Assembly: GCF_040730185.1 (NCBI RefSeq)
Contig: NZ_CP160402.1
Location: 3,534,001 to 3,598,000 of the forward strand
Reading direction: 5' to 3'
Source: Streptomyces sp. Je 1-332
GTDB taxonomy: Bacteria; Actinomycetota; Actinomycetes; Streptomycetales; Streptomycetaceae
DNA: 64,000 nt
Shown here: one piece after another, positions 43,442-52,261 of the stretch
Layout: each line of letters begins with the position of its first letter
Position numbering within the stretch: the first letter of the stretch is position 1
Notes under the pieces: generated by a model
Seen by the model: only the letters and a program-made list of their open reading frames with translations
Databases searched by the model: none
Told to the model about the DNA's origin: nothing
Program-made: the position numbers and the translations under genes

Positions 43442-45667
43442 ATGCTTGGATCGACTTACGGCACCTTCACCACCGACCCCCGCCGCGCGCGTGTTGTGGC
43501 CTGCGGCGAAGCCCCGGCACCCGCCGTCCACGGACACGCCGCCACGGCGGACGACCTGGACGTCAGCGGACGCCCCCTGCACGCCGACATACCGGACCTG
43601 GACCGGTTCTTCCGCCCCGAGGCCGTCGCCGTCATCGGCGCGTCGGACGCCGACGGACGGCCGAACACCGGCATCACGCGGCAGCTCATGGACTGGGCCG
43701 AGCGGGGCGGCGCCCGGCTGTACCCCGTGCACCCCACCCGCCGGTCCGTCTTCGGCACCCGCTGCTTCCCCTCCGTCGCGGACCTGCCGGAACAGGTCGA
43801 CCTGGCCGTACTCCTCGTCAGCGATCCCCTTCCCGTGATCGAGGAACTCGCCGAGGCGAAGGTGAAGTTCGCCGTCGCCTTCGCCTCCGGGTTCGCCGAG
43901 ACCGGAGAGGAGGGCGCGGCGGCCCAGGCCCGCCTGGCCGCCGCCGTGGAACGCTCGGGCCTGCGGCTGCTCGGGCCCAACACCAACCTCAACGCCTTCG
44001 AGAAGTTCCGTGACGACCTCGAAGGCCCCGCCATCGCCCTGATCACCCAGTCCGGCCACCAGGGCCGCCCCGTCTTCACGATGCAGGAGATCGGCGTACG
44101 CCTCTCGCACTGGGCGCCCACCGGCAACGAAGCCGACCTGGAGACCTCCGACTTCATCTCCTACTTCGCCGAACGCCCCGAGGTCGGAGCCATCGCCTGT
44201 TACGTCGAGGGGCTCAAGGACGGCCGCTCCTTCCTGCTCGCCGCCGACCGCGCCGCCCAGCGCGGCGTGCCCGTCGTCGCGGTCAAGGTCGGCCGCACCG
44301 AGACCGGCGCCCGCATGGCGGCCTCACATACCGGCAAGCTCACCGGCGCCGACACGGTCGTCGACGCGGCGATGCGGCAGTACGGCGTGATCCGCGTGGA
44401 CGGCCTCGACGAACTCCAGGACACGTCCGCCCTGTTGGCGCGGGCGAAGCCTCCGAAGGCCGAGGGCGTCGTCGTCTATTCGATCTCGGGCGGCACGGGC
44501 GCGCACTTCTCGGACCTGGCGACCGAGGCGGGGCTGCGGCTTCCGCCGCTCTCGGACGCCAAGCAGACGGAGCTGCACCAGTGGATACCGGACTACCTGA
44601 ACGTCGCCAACCCTGTCGACAACGGCGGCCACCCGGTGGGCGACTGGCGCGGCCGGAAGATCATCGACGCGATCCTGGACGATCCGGAGGTGGGGGTGCT
44701 GATCTGTCCCATCACCGGCCCCTTCCCGCCCATGAGCGACAAGCTGGCGCAGGACCTGGTGGACGCGGCGGAGCAGACGGACAAGCTGGTGTGCGTGGTC
44801 TGGGGCTCTCCGGTGGGCACCGAGGAGGCCTACCGCAGCACGCTCCTCGGTTCGTCGCGCGTCGCCACCTTCCGCACCTTCGCCAACTGCATCACGGCCG
44901 TACGCGCCTATCTGGACCACCACCGCTTCACGGCCCGCTACCGCTCCCCCTTCGCCGAGGCCCCGCGCACCGCCTCCCCGTCCTTCCGCAAGGCGCAGGC
45001 CCTGATGCGGCCCGGCCAGCAGCTGAGCGAGCACGCGGCGAAGCAGCTGCTGCGCGCGTACGGGATTCGCGTACCGCGTGAGCAGTTGGTGACCAGTGCG
45101 GCGGCGGCCGTGCGGGCGGCCGGGCTCGTCGGCTACCCGGTGGTGATGAAGGCGTCCGGGGCGCGGCTCGCCCACAAGAGCGAACTGGGCCTCGTGAAGG
45201 TCGGTCTGACCTCGGCCAGTCAGGTGCGGGACGCCTACCGGGAGCTGACGGACATCGCCCGCTACGAAGGCATCGCGCTGGACGGTGTCCTTGTCTGCCA
45301 GATGGTGGCGCGGGGCGTCGAGATGGTGGTGGGCGTGACGCAGGACGATCTCTTCGGTCCGACGGTGACCGTCGGGCTCGGGGGTGTCCTTGTCGAGGTG
45401 CTGCGGGACGTGGCCGTACGAGTGCCGCCGTTCGGGGAGTCGCAGGCCTCCGCGATGCTGTCCGAACTGCGTGGGCGTGCGTTGCTCGACGGGGTCCGGG
45501 GGGCGCCCCCCGCCGACGTCGACGCGCTCATCGAAGTCGTCCTGAGGGTGCAGCGGATGGCGCTCGAACTGGGCGACGATCTCGCCGAGTTGGACATCAA
45601 CCCGCTGATGGTGCTGCCCCAGGGGCAGGGGGCGGTCGCGCTGGACGCCTTGGCCGTCTGCCGCTGA
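43442..45667 (+). CDS. ADP-forming acyl-CoA synthetase (fused CoA-binding and ATP-grasp)
   Basis: 741 residues. Order: CoA-binding domain (LDRFFRPEAVAVIGASDADGRPNTGITRQLMDW, about 48-170), succinyl-CoA ligase-like flavodoxin domain with the phosphohistidine region RMAASHTGKLTGAD near residue 300, then an ATP-grasp domain (about 515-741, SEHAAKQLLRAYGIRVPREQL, GYPVVMKASGARLAHKSELG, ELDINPLMVLPQG). Joins an acyl group to CoA with ATP giving ADP and phosphate, or acts as a protein acyltransferase-like member. Opens an operon with a crotonase 109 bases later. Confidence 0.88.
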   Translation: MLGSTYGTFTTDPRRARVVACGEAPAPAVHGHAATADDLDVSGRPLHADIPDLDRFFRPEAVAVIGASDADGRPNTGITRQLMDWAERGGARLYPVHPTRRSVFGTRCFPSVADLPEQVDLAVLLVSDPLPVIEELAEAKVKFAVAFASGFAETGEEGAAAQARLAAAVERSGLRLLGPNTNLNAFEKFRDDLEGPAIALITQSGHQGRPVFTMQEIGVRLSHWAPTGNEADLETSDFISYFAERPEVGAIACYVEGLKDGRSFLLAADRAAQRGVPVVAVKVGRTETGARMAASHTGKLTGADTVVDAAMRQYGVIRVDGLDELQDTSALLARAKPPKAEGVVVYSISGGTGAHFSDLATEAGLRLPPLSDAKQTELHQWIPDYLNVANPVDNGGHPVGDWRGRKIIDAILDDPEVGVLICPITGPFPPMSDKLAQDLVDAAEQTDKLVCVVWGSPVGTEEAYRSTLLGSSRVATFRTFANCITAVRAYLDHHRFTARYRSPFAEAPRTASPSFRKAQALMRPGQQLSEHAAKQLLRAYGIRVPREQLVTSAAAAVRAAGLVGYPVVMKASGARLAHKSELGLVKVGLTSASQVRDAYRELTDIARYEGIALDGVLVCQMVARGVEMVVGVTQDDLFGPTVTVGLGGVLVEVLRDVAVRVPPFGESQASAMLSELRGRALLDGVRGAPPADVDALIEVVLRVQRMALELGDDLAELDINPLMVLPQGQGAVALDALAVCR

Positions 45668-45682
45668 GCGCCTCTCCGGACC

Positions 45683-45722
45683 GCCGCTTCGCGCCGGACC
45701 GCGACGGCCGCTTCGCGCCGGA
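45683..45722 (+). repeat. 16-base direct repeat
   Basis: GCCGCTTCGCGCCGGA at 45683-45698 and again at 45707-45722, exact, 24 bases apart, in the spacer between synthetase and crotonase genes. Confidence 0.8.
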
Positions 45723-45725
45723 TGT

Positions 45726-45752
45726 TTCCCGCGCACCCACCCGATTACCCCG
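45726..45752. repeat. 27-base dispersed repeat, copy 2
   Basis: Inverted relative to copy 1 (32727-32753); 26 of 27 bases agree after complementing. Lies just before the crotonase gene. Confidence 0.65.
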
Positions 45753-45776
45753 CCCACGAATCGGAGCCACTCCCGC

Positions 45777-46583
45777 ATGTCGGACACCCCCCTGGACTCA
45801 TTGGTACTCCACGCCACTGACAACGCCGTCTCGTGGATCACCCTCAACCGGCCCGAAGCCATGAACGCCGTCACCTGGGACCAGCGCGAACGCGTCATCT
45901 CGCTGCTCGCCGACGCCTCGTCCGACCCCGACGTCAGAGCCGTCGTGATCACCGCGACCGGCAAGGGTTTCTGCGCGGGCGCCGATCTGCGCGGCGCGCC
46001 CAGCGGCGACGCCGAGCGCGTGCCCGGTGACGTGGCCCGCACGATCAGACTGGGCGCCCAGCGCCTCATCGCCGCCGTACTCGACTGCGAGAAGCCGGTG
46101 ATCGCCGCGGTGAACGGCACCGCGGCCGGTATCGGCGCGCATCTCGCGTTCGCCTGCGACCTCGTCGTCGCCGCCGAACAGGTCAGGTTCATCGAGGTGT
46201 TCGTGCGCCGCGGCCTGGTGCCCGACGGCGGCGGCGCCTATCTGCTCCCACGTCTCATCGGACCGCAGCGCGCCAAGGAGCTGATGTTCTTCGGGGACTC
46301 CGTGCCGGCCGCGGACGCCGAACGCCTCGGGCTCGTCAACCGCGTCGTACCGGCCGACGAGCTGGAGAAGACGGCCCGCGCCTGGGCGGAACGCCTGGCG
46401 GCGGGACCGACGCGCGCCATCGCCATGACGAAGCAACTGGTCAACGCGTCCCTGCAGTCGGACCGCGCGACCGCCTTCGCGGCGGAGGCGGCTGCGCAGG
46501 AGATCAACATGACGACGAAGGACGCGAACGAGGGCGTCACCAGCTTCGTGGAGCGCCGCTCACCTTCGTACGAAGGCCGCTGA
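45777..46583 (+). CDS. Crotonase-fold enoyl-CoA hydratase
   Basis: 268 residues. VSWITLNRPEAMNAVTWDQRERV, ATGKGFCAGADLRGAPSGD (oxyanion), KPVIAAVNGTAAGIGAHLAFACDLVVAAEQVRFIEVFVRRGLVPDGGGAYLLPRLIG. The Glu in FIEVF and the Asp in PDGGG stand where the catalytic acid pair of hydratases lies, so genuine hydratase activity is plausible. Second gene of the acyl-CoA synthetase transcript; no operator of its own. Confidence 0.9.
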   Translation: MSDTPLDSLVLHATDNAVSWITLNRPEAMNAVTWDQRERVISLLADASSDPDVRAVVITATGKGFCAGADLRGAPSGDAERVPGDVARTIRLGAQRLIAAVLDCEKPVIAAVNGTAAGIGAHLAFACDLVVAAEQVRFIEVFVRRGLVPDGGGAYLLPRLIGPQRAKELMFFGDSVPAADAERLGLVNRVVPADELEKTARAWAERLAAGPTRAIAMTKQLVNASLQSDRATAFAAEAAAQEINMTTKDANEGVTSFVERRSPSYEGR

Positions 46584-46613
46584 GGCAGCCCGCACAGCCC
46601 GCACCCTTCCCAT

Positions 46614-46628
46614 CTGACGGGCCGTCAG
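46614..46628. promoter_or_regulatory. Perfect operator upstream of flavin reductase
   Basis: CTGACG-GGC-CGTCAG, all arm bases conserved, ending 5 bases before the first possible ATG of the flavin reductase gene (46634). If that ATG is used the mRNA would be nearly leaderless. Confidence 0.75.
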
Positions 46629-46633
46629 CTTCA

Positions 46634-47260
46634 ATGGTTGGTGTGATGGGACATGCAGGGATGGCGGCCACCGTCGTCCGATACCTCAGGTCGGTCGGCG
46701 CTCCGACCGCCACCGGTCCGGTCGAAGTCCTTCCGCGTCCGCAGCTGCGGGCGGTCGGTGACGACGAGCGGGCGCCGCTCGACGCGGGTGAGTTCCGGCG
46801 CGTGCTCGGGAACTTCGCGACCGGCGTGACCGTTGTCACGGCACCGGCATCCGAAGGCGAGGAAGGCCCGGCGGGGTTCGCCTGCCAGTCCTTCTCCTCG
46901 CTCTCCCTCGACCCGCCCCTGGTCTCCTTCATGGTCGCGCGTACGTCGACGACGTGGCCGCGCATCGCGCGCGCGGGCGTCTTCTGCGTCAACGTCCTCG
47001 GCGCCGACCAGGGCGCGCTGTGCCGCGGCTTCGCGGTGAGCGGCGCCGACAAGTTCGCCGGTGTCGTGTACGACGCCGCGCCCGTCACCGGCTCGCCCCG
47101 CCTGGCCGGCGCACCGGCCTGGATCGACTGCACGATCCAGGCGGTGCACACCGGGGGCGACCACCTGATCGTGGTCGGCCGGGTGGACGCGCTGGGCGCC
47201 ACGGACGACGGCGAACCGCTCCTCTTCCACCGGGGCAGGTTCGGCACGCTCGCTACATGA
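46634..47260 (+). CDS. Flavin reductase, HsaB-like
   Basis: 208 residues, split-barrel flavin reductase: FRRVLGNFATGVTVVTAP, GFACQSFSSLSLDPPLVSFMVARTSTTWPRIARAGVFCVNVL, SGADKFAGV, IDCTIQAVHTGGDHLIVVGRV and LLFHRGRFG match HsaB, the reductase of the two-component steroid 3-HSA hydroxylase, closely in order and wording. It would supply reduced FMN to a separate monooxygenase; no HsaA is in the window, so an LLM enzyme may be the user. ATGs at 46646 and 46661 are alternative starts. Its 3' end overlaps the convergent MFS gene by 8 bases. Confidence 0.87.
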   Translation: MVGVMGHAGMAATVVRYLRSVGAPTATGPVEVLPRPQLRAVGDDERAPLDAGEFRRVLGNFATGVTVVTAPASEGEEGPAGFACQSFSSLSLDPPLVSFMVARTSTTWPRIARAGVFCVNVLGADQGALCRGFAVSGADKFAGVVYDAAPVTGSPRLAGAPAWIDCTIQAVHTGGDHLIVVGRVDALGATDDGEPLLFHRGRFGTLAT

Positions 47261-48569
47261 CCGCGGGCCGCACGGCCTTCTCGTCGCCGGCCCGCCGGAT
47301 GACCAGCGCCATCAGCGCCGCCGCCGCGCACAGCGCCCCGGAGGCGATCCACATCACGTCGTACGACCCGAAGGCGTCCCGTACGACGCCGCCGACGACG
47401 GCCACGATCGCGGCTCCCACCTGGTGCGAGGCGAGCACCCAGCCGAAGACGATGGCGCTGTCGTCGCCGTACTGCTCGCGGCACAGGGCCAGGGTCGGCG
47501 GCACCGTCGCCACCCAGTCGAGGCCGTAGAAGACGATGAAGAAGATCATCGGCGGGTGCACGGTCGGCGCGAGCAGCAGCGGCAGGAAGAGCAGCGAGAC
47601 GCCGCGCAGCGCGTAGTACACGGCAAGGAGACGCCGCGCGTCGAAGCGGTCCGTGAACCAGCCGGACGCGATCGTTCCCACGACGTCGAAGACGCCGATG
47701 ACGGCGAGGAGCGAAGCGGCGGCCGTGATCGGCATGCCGTGGTCGTGCGCGGCGGGCACGAAGTGCGTCTGGATCAGGCCGTTCGTCGAGGCGCCGCAGA
47801 TGGCGAAGGTCCCCGCGAGCAACCAGAACGGTCCGGTGCGTGCCGCCTTGAACAGCACGGTGACCGCACGCCGCGCGGCCCCGGTGGTGGGCGGCGGCTT
47901 CTCCACGAACTCCGCGGAGCCGTACGGCTTCAGGCCCACGTCCGCCGGATGGTCGCGCAGCAGCAGCCACACGAACGGGACGACGGCGAGCGCGGCAAGG
48001 GCGACGGTCACGGCGGCGGGCCGCCACTCATGGGCATCCACGAGCCAGGAGAGCAGCGGCAGGAAGATCAGCTGACCCGAAGCGGAAGCCGCCGTCAGGA
48101 TGCCGGTGACGAGCCCGCGCCGCGTGGTGAACCACCGGTTGGTGACGGTGGCCGCGAAGGCGAGCGCCATGGAACCCGAGCCGAGGCCGACGAGCAGCCC
48201 CCAGCACAGCAGCAGCTGCCAGGGGTGCCGCATCCACACGGTGAGCCCGGAGCCGAGCGCGATCACGACGAGCGCGACCGCCACGACCCGCCGGATGCCG
48301 AAGCGGTCCATCAGTGCGGCGGCGAACGGCGCGGTGAGCCCGTACAGCGCGAGGTTGATGGAGACCGCGAGGCCGATCGTGCCGCGCGACCAGTGGAATT
48401 CGTCGTGCAGCGGGTCGATGAGCAGGCCCGGCAGGGAGCGGAACGCGGCGGCGCCGATGATCGTCACGAAGGTGACGGCGGCGACGAACCACGCCCGGTG
48501 GATACGGCGCCGTCGCCTCGGCGCCTCCCGGGGCGCCTCGACCGTCTGATTCACGTCTGTCTGGGTCAC
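47253..48569 (-). CDS. Major facilitator superfamily transporter
   Basis: About 438 residues from the GTG at 48569 (GTG 48596 and ATG 48581 also possible) with twelve hydrophobic helices. HEFHWSRGTIGLAVSINLALYGLTAPFAAALMDRFGIRRV holds the loop 2-3 motif DRFGxRRV; a central arginine-rich loop divides the two halves. The EFHWSRG opening is typical of the MCT/oxalate-formate antiporter group that carries monocarboxylates, so uptake of an organic acid feeding the catabolic genes is plausible but unproven. Confidence 0.85.
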   Translation of the reverse strand: MTQTDVNQTVEAPREAPRRRRRIHRAWFVAAVTFVTIIGAAAFRSLPGLLIDPLHDEFHWSRGTIGLAVSINLALYGLTAPFAAALMDRFGIRRVVAVALVVIALGSGLTVWMRHPWQLLLCWGLLVGLGSGSMALAFAATVTNRWFTTRRGLVTGILTAASASGQLIFLPLLSWLVDAHEWRPAAVTVALAALAVVPFVWLLLRDHPADVGLKPYGSAEFVEKPPPTTGAARRAVTVLFKAARTGPFWLLAGTFAICGASTNGLIQTHFVPAAHDHGMPITAAASLLAVIGVFDVVGTIASGWFTDRFDARRLLAVYYALRGVSLLFLPLLLAPTVHPPMIFFIVFYGLDWVATVPPTLALCREQYGDDSAIVFGWVLASHQVGAAIVAVVGGVVRDAFGSYDVMWIASGALCAAAALMALVIRRAGDEKAVRPAVM

Positions 48570-48640
48570 GACAACCAGCATCCGGATCCGGGGCACCCTG
48601 ATCGAGTGGCCCGAAGGACAGCGTTGACTAGGATCGGGCC

Positions 48641-49684
48641 ATGGCCTCAGAGACCGGCATCCCGAACGCGACCACCGCCCCGCACCGCGTGGTGGTCCTG
48701 GCCCTGGACGGCGTGATCCCCTTCGAGTTGGGCATCGCGCAACGGATCTTCGGCCGTGCGAGGACCACCGAAGGCACGTGCCTCTACGAGGTCGTGACGG
48801 CCTCCGTCCGCCCTCCGGGCCCGGTGCGCAGCGACGCCGACTTCGCGATCCTCGTGGAGAACGGCCCGGAGTGCCTGGCCACCGCCGACACGGTGGTGAT
48901 CCCGGCGTCGTACGAACTGGGGCCGGTCTACGAGGAGGGCGTCCTGACCGAGGAACTGGCCTCGGCCCTGGCGCACATCACACCGGGCACGCGCCTGATC
49001 TCCATCTGCACGGGCGGGTACGTGCTCGCCGCGGCGGGCTGTCTCGACGGCCGCACCGCGACGACGCACTGGGCGTCGGCGGAACACTTCCAGCGTCTCT
49101 TCCCCCGGGTCACGGTGGATCCGGAGGTCCTCTTCATCGACGACGGGGACATCCTCACCTCGGCGGGCGTGGCCGCGGGCCTCGACCTCTGCCTCCATGT
49201 CGTACGCCGTGACCACGGGGCGGCGGTCGCCAACGAGGTGGCCCGCCGTACGCTGGTGCCGCCGCACCGGGACGGGGGCCAGGCCCAGTACATCCAACGC
49301 CCCGTCCCGGCACCGCAGTTCGCGACGACGACGGCCGCGCGGGCGTGGGCCCTCGCGCGGCTCCACGAGCCGATTCAGCTCCGCGACATGGCGGATCAGG
49401 AATCCATGTCCGTACGCACCTTCACGCGCCGCTTCCGTGAGGAGGTGGGGATCAGCCCCGGCCAGTGGCTGGCGCAGCAGCGGGTCGAGCGGGCCCGCCA
49501 CCTTCTGGAATCCAGCGATCTCTCCGTGGACGGGGTGGCGCGGGACGCGGGCTTCGGTACGGCGCAGTCCATGCGGGGGCACTTGCAGGCGGCCCTGGGT
49601 GTGACCCCGACCGCGTACCGCCGCACGTTCCGCGCCGGCGCGAGCGGCTCCCTCCTTTCTCGGGCCCCCCGCAGCCTTCCCTGA
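48641..49684 (+). CDS. GlxA-type AraC-family regulator with DJ-1/PfpI domain
   Basis: 347 residues. N-terminal DJ-1/PfpI-like sensor domain (HRVVVLALDGVIPFELGIAQRIFG; Cys in ISICTGGYVLAAAGCL near residue 125) and a C-terminal AraC DNA-binding domain with two HTHs (about 235-330: LRDMADQESMSVRTFTRRFREEVGISPGQWLAQQRVERARHLLESSDLSVDGVARDAGFGTAQSMRGHLQAALGVTP). GlxA-like proteins control morphological development or catabolism. GGATCGGG ribosome site. Divergent from the MFS gene, its most likely target. Confidence 0.9.
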   Translation: MASETGIPNATTAPHRVVVLALDGVIPFELGIAQRIFGRARTTEGTCLYEVVTASVRPPGPVRSDADFAILVENGPECLATADTVVIPASYELGPVYEEGVLTEELASALAHITPGTRLISICTGGYVLAAAGCLDGRTATTHWASAEHFQRLFPRVTVDPEVLFIDDGDILTSAGVAAGLDLCLHVVRRDHGAAVANEVARRTLVPPHRDGGQAQYIQRPVPAPQFATTTAARAWALARLHEPIQLRDMADQESMSVRTFTRRFREEVGISPGQWLAQQRVERARHLLESSDLSVDGVARDAGFGTAQSMRGHLQAALGVTPTAYRRTFRAGASGSLLSRAPRSLP

Positions 49685-49696
49685 CCGAACAGGCCT

Positions 49697-49723
49697 CTCC
49701 CGCCCACCCGCCCGATTGCCCCG
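49697..49723. repeat. 27-base dispersed repeat, copy 3
   Basis: 24 of 27 bases agree with copies 1 and 2; lies just after the GlxA-type gene. Confidence 0.55.
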
Positions 49724-49770
49724 CAGCAACCGGCGAATCGCCGCAGTCGGCAGCGCGCGCGAGGGGACGT

Positions 49771-49863
49771 GCCGGTATGTCCGCCCGGAGCACGGCTCCC
49801 GAAGGCTCCGGAGACGAAGCAGCCCAGCGCCCACCGGACGATAGCGAGGACGGACATACCGGC
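49771..49863. repeat. 13-base perfect inverted repeat
   Basis: GCCGGTATGTCCG at 49771-49783 and its exact complement at 49851-49863, 67 bases between arms, in the 266-base gap between the convergent regulator and alcohol dehydrogenase genes. Could form a long-loop hairpin or be two half-sites; no coding role seen. Confidence 0.7.
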
Positions 49864-49950
49864 GCGGCCCCGCACCCACCCACGGGCCGGCCCCGCACAA
49901 CGCACGACCGCCCGAACCCAGCAACGCACCGCCAAATGCCCGCAGGCCCC

Positions 49951-51021
49951 TCAGAACGTCAAAACCCCCCGCGCCACCCGCCCCGCCTCCGCATCCCCCA
50001 CCGCCTTCGCGAAGTCCTCCACCGGATACGTTTCCGTCACCAACTCGTCCAGCAGCAGGCGCCCCGCCAGATAAAGCTCCGCGTACAGCGCGAAGTCCCG
50101 CTGCGGGCGGGCGGAGCCGTAGCGGCAGCCCAGGATGGACTTGTCCAGGAACAGGGACGACACCAGGAACGACGCCTCCGCGGTGGCCGGTGGCACCCCC
50201 AGCAGGATCGCCTGCCCATGCCGGTCGAGAAGGTCGATCGACTGGCGGATCAGCTCCACCCGGCCCACGCACTCGAAGACGTGGTCGGCCCCCGTCGGCA
50301 GCAGCTCCCGCACCCCCTCCGCCTCCGCCGAGGAGAAGAAGTGCGTCGCGCCGAACTGCCGTGCCACGCCCTCCTTGTCGGGGTTCGCGTCGACCGCCAC
50401 GATCCGCGTGGCCCCGGCGATCCTCGCCCCCTGGAGGACGTTCAGGCCGATCCCCCCGGTACCGATCACCACCACGCTGTCACCCCGGTCGACCTTCGCG
50501 CGGTTCAGGGCGGCGCCGACCCCCGTCACCACCCCGCACCCGATCAGCGCCGCCGACGTCAGCGGAATCTCCTCCGGGATCTTCACGGCCTGCACGGCCT
50601 TCACCACCGTGCGTTCCGCGAACGCGGAGTTCGCCGCGAACTGGTAGACCGGCTCACCGCCCCGCGAGAACGGCTGGTCCGGCATCCCGATCGCACGCCG
50701 GCACATGGTCGGCCGCCCCCGGTTGCACTCCCCGCACGCCCCACAGCTGGCGATGGTCGAGAGCGCCACATGGTCACCGGTGCTCACATGCGTCACCCCC
50801 GCACCGACCGACTCCACCACCCCCGCCCCTTCATGCCCGAGCACCACCGGCGAGGGGAAGGGGATGGTCCCGTCGATGACCGACAGGTCGCTGTGGCACA
50901 GCCCCGCTGCCTTGACGGCGACCAGCACTTCCCCCGGCCCGGGTCCCCGGATCTCCAGGTCGTCGACTACCTGGACCCGACTCCCCTCAGCCCTGCTCCT
51001 GTCGAAAACGACACCCCTCAT
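49951..51021 (-). CDS. Zinc-dependent alcohol dehydrogenase (MDR)
   Basis: 356 residues. Catalytic zinc Cys in KAAGLCHSDLSVIDG (about 40), GHEGAGVVE, structural zinc CGACGECNRGRPTMC (about 92-106), Rossmann VVVIGTGGIGLNVLQGARIAGATRIVAVD near 190 (Asp, so NAD). Resembles class III and NDMA-dependent types. ATG at 51021 overlaps the ACAD stop by ATGA. Third gene of the SDR-ACAD-ADH operon, probably oxidising an alcohol intermediate of the same pathway. Confidence 0.9.
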   Translation of the reverse strand: MRGVVFDRSRAEGSRVQVVDDLEIRGPGPGEVLVAVKAAGLCHSDLSVIDGTIPFPSPVVLGHEGAGVVESVGAGVTHVSTGDHVALSTIASCGACGECNRGRPTMCRRAIGMPDQPFSRGGEPVYQFAANSAFAERTVVKAVQAVKIPEEIPLTSAALIGCGVVTGVGAALNRAKVDRGDSVVVIGTGGIGLNVLQGARIAGATRIVAVDANPDKEGVARQFGATHFFSSAEAEGVRELLPTGADHVFECVGRVELIRQSIDLLDRHGQAILLGVPPATAEASFLVSSLFLDKSILGCRYGSARPQRDFALYAELYLAGRLLLDELVTETYPVEDFAKAVGDAEAGRVARGVLTF

Positions 51022-52244
51022 CGCGCCTCCCTCGGCAGGCCGAGCACACGCTCGGCGATGATGTTCCGCTGAATCTCGTCCGAGCCGCCGTAGATGGTGT
51101 CGGCCCGCGTGAAGAGGAACAGCCGTTGCAGGGCGTCGAGTTCGTACGGGGCGTCCTCGCGCCAGTCCCCGGGGCCGACCGCCCCTACCGCCCCCCGCAC
51201 CGCCATGGCCAGCTCGCCGAGCCGCTGATGCCACCCGCCCCACAACAGCTTGGCCACGCTCGGCGCCCCGGCATCAGGACGCGAACCCCCCGAACTCCCC
51301 GAACCCCCCGAACTCCCCAACGTACGCAGCGCGTTCCACCGCATGACCCGCAACTCCGCCCACTGCCGCACAAGCCGGTCCCGCAGCACGGGATCACCGA
51401 CCGCCCCGCTGTCGACGGCCTCCCGGACCACGGCCCCCAGCTCCTCCGCGAACCCGATCTGCTGTACGAGGGTGGAGACTCCCCGCTCGAAGCCGAGCAG
51501 CCCCATGGCGACGCGCCACCCGTTGCCCACGCCGCCCACGACGTGCGAGGCGCGCGCGACCGCCCCGTCGAAGAAGACCTCGTTGAACTCGCTCGTTCCC
51601 GTCAACTGCCGGATGGGCCGCACCTCGATGCGGCCGGGCTGGTCCATCGGCACCAGCAGGAACGAGATCCCCCGGTGCCCGCACGACCCCGCCTCCGTGC
51701 GCGCAAGCACGAAGCACCAGTCCGCCTGATGGGCGAGCGAGGTCCAGATCTTCTGCCCGGTGACGCGGTACACGTCGCCGTCCAACACCGCCGCCGTCCG
51801 CAGCCCCGCCAGGTCCGACCCGGCCCCTGGCTCGCTGTACCCCTGGCACCACAGCGCATCCCCGCGCGCGATGGGCGGCAGGAACTCGTCCCGCTGCTCC
51901 TGGCTGCCGTACGCGAGCAGGGTCGGGGCCAGCAGGTTCTCGCCGATGTGGCCGTGGCGTCCGGGTGCCCGCACCCGCGCGTACTCCTCCGCCCAGACGA
52001 CCTGCTGGGTCAGCGTCGCCCGCCGGTTCCCGTACGCGCGGGAGTCCGTGTCCCAGCCGAGGCCGATCCACCCGCCCCGGCCCAACTCCCGCTCCCAGGC
52101 CCGCCTTTCCGCCGCGCCCTCGTGCTCACTGCCGGGCCCGCCGCGCCCCGCGGCCCCGGCGAACGCCCCCGTCAGATGCTCGCCGAGCCACGCCCGTGCC
52201 TCCGCCCGGAACTCCTCGTCCTCAGGACCGAATCCGAATTCCAC
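51018..52244 (-). CDS. Acyl-CoA dehydrogenase (FadE)
   Basis: 408 residues. MEFGFGPEDEEFRAEARAWLGEHL start, WCQGYSEPGAGSDLAGLRTAA (FAD/substrate loop), VTGQKIWTSLAHQADWCFVLARTE, RPIRQLTGTSEFNEVFFDGA, and the C-terminal TIYGGSDEIQRNIIAERVLGLPREAR. This is the subunit type ending ...ERVLGLP that carries the EIQRN FAD contact. Gap of 17 bases from the SDR stop and 4-base overlap with the ADH start, so strictly co-transcribed. A Gly/Ser run (SSGGSGSSGGSRPDAG) near residue 312 is an unusual flexible insertion. Confidence 0.9.
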   Translation of the reverse strand: MEFGFGPEDEEFRAEARAWLGEHLTGAFAGAAGRGGPGSEHEGAAERRAWERELGRGGWIGLGWDTDSRAYGNRRATLTQQVVWAEEYARVRAPGRHGHIGENLLAPTLLAYGSQEQRDEFLPPIARGDALWCQGYSEPGAGSDLAGLRTAAVLDGDVYRVTGQKIWTSLAHQADWCFVLARTEAGSCGHRGISFLLVPMDQPGRIEVRPIRQLTGTSEFNEVFFDGAVARASHVVGGVGNGWRVAMGLLGFERGVSTLVQQIGFAEELGAVVREAVDSGAVGDPVLRDRLVRQWAELRVMRWNALRTLGSSGGSGSSGGSRPDAGAPSVAKLLWGGWHQRLGELAMAVRGAVGAVGPGDWREDAPYELDALQRLFLFTRADTIYGGSDEIQRNIIAERVLGLPREAR

Positions 52245-52261
52245 CGCCTGGTCCGCCCGGC

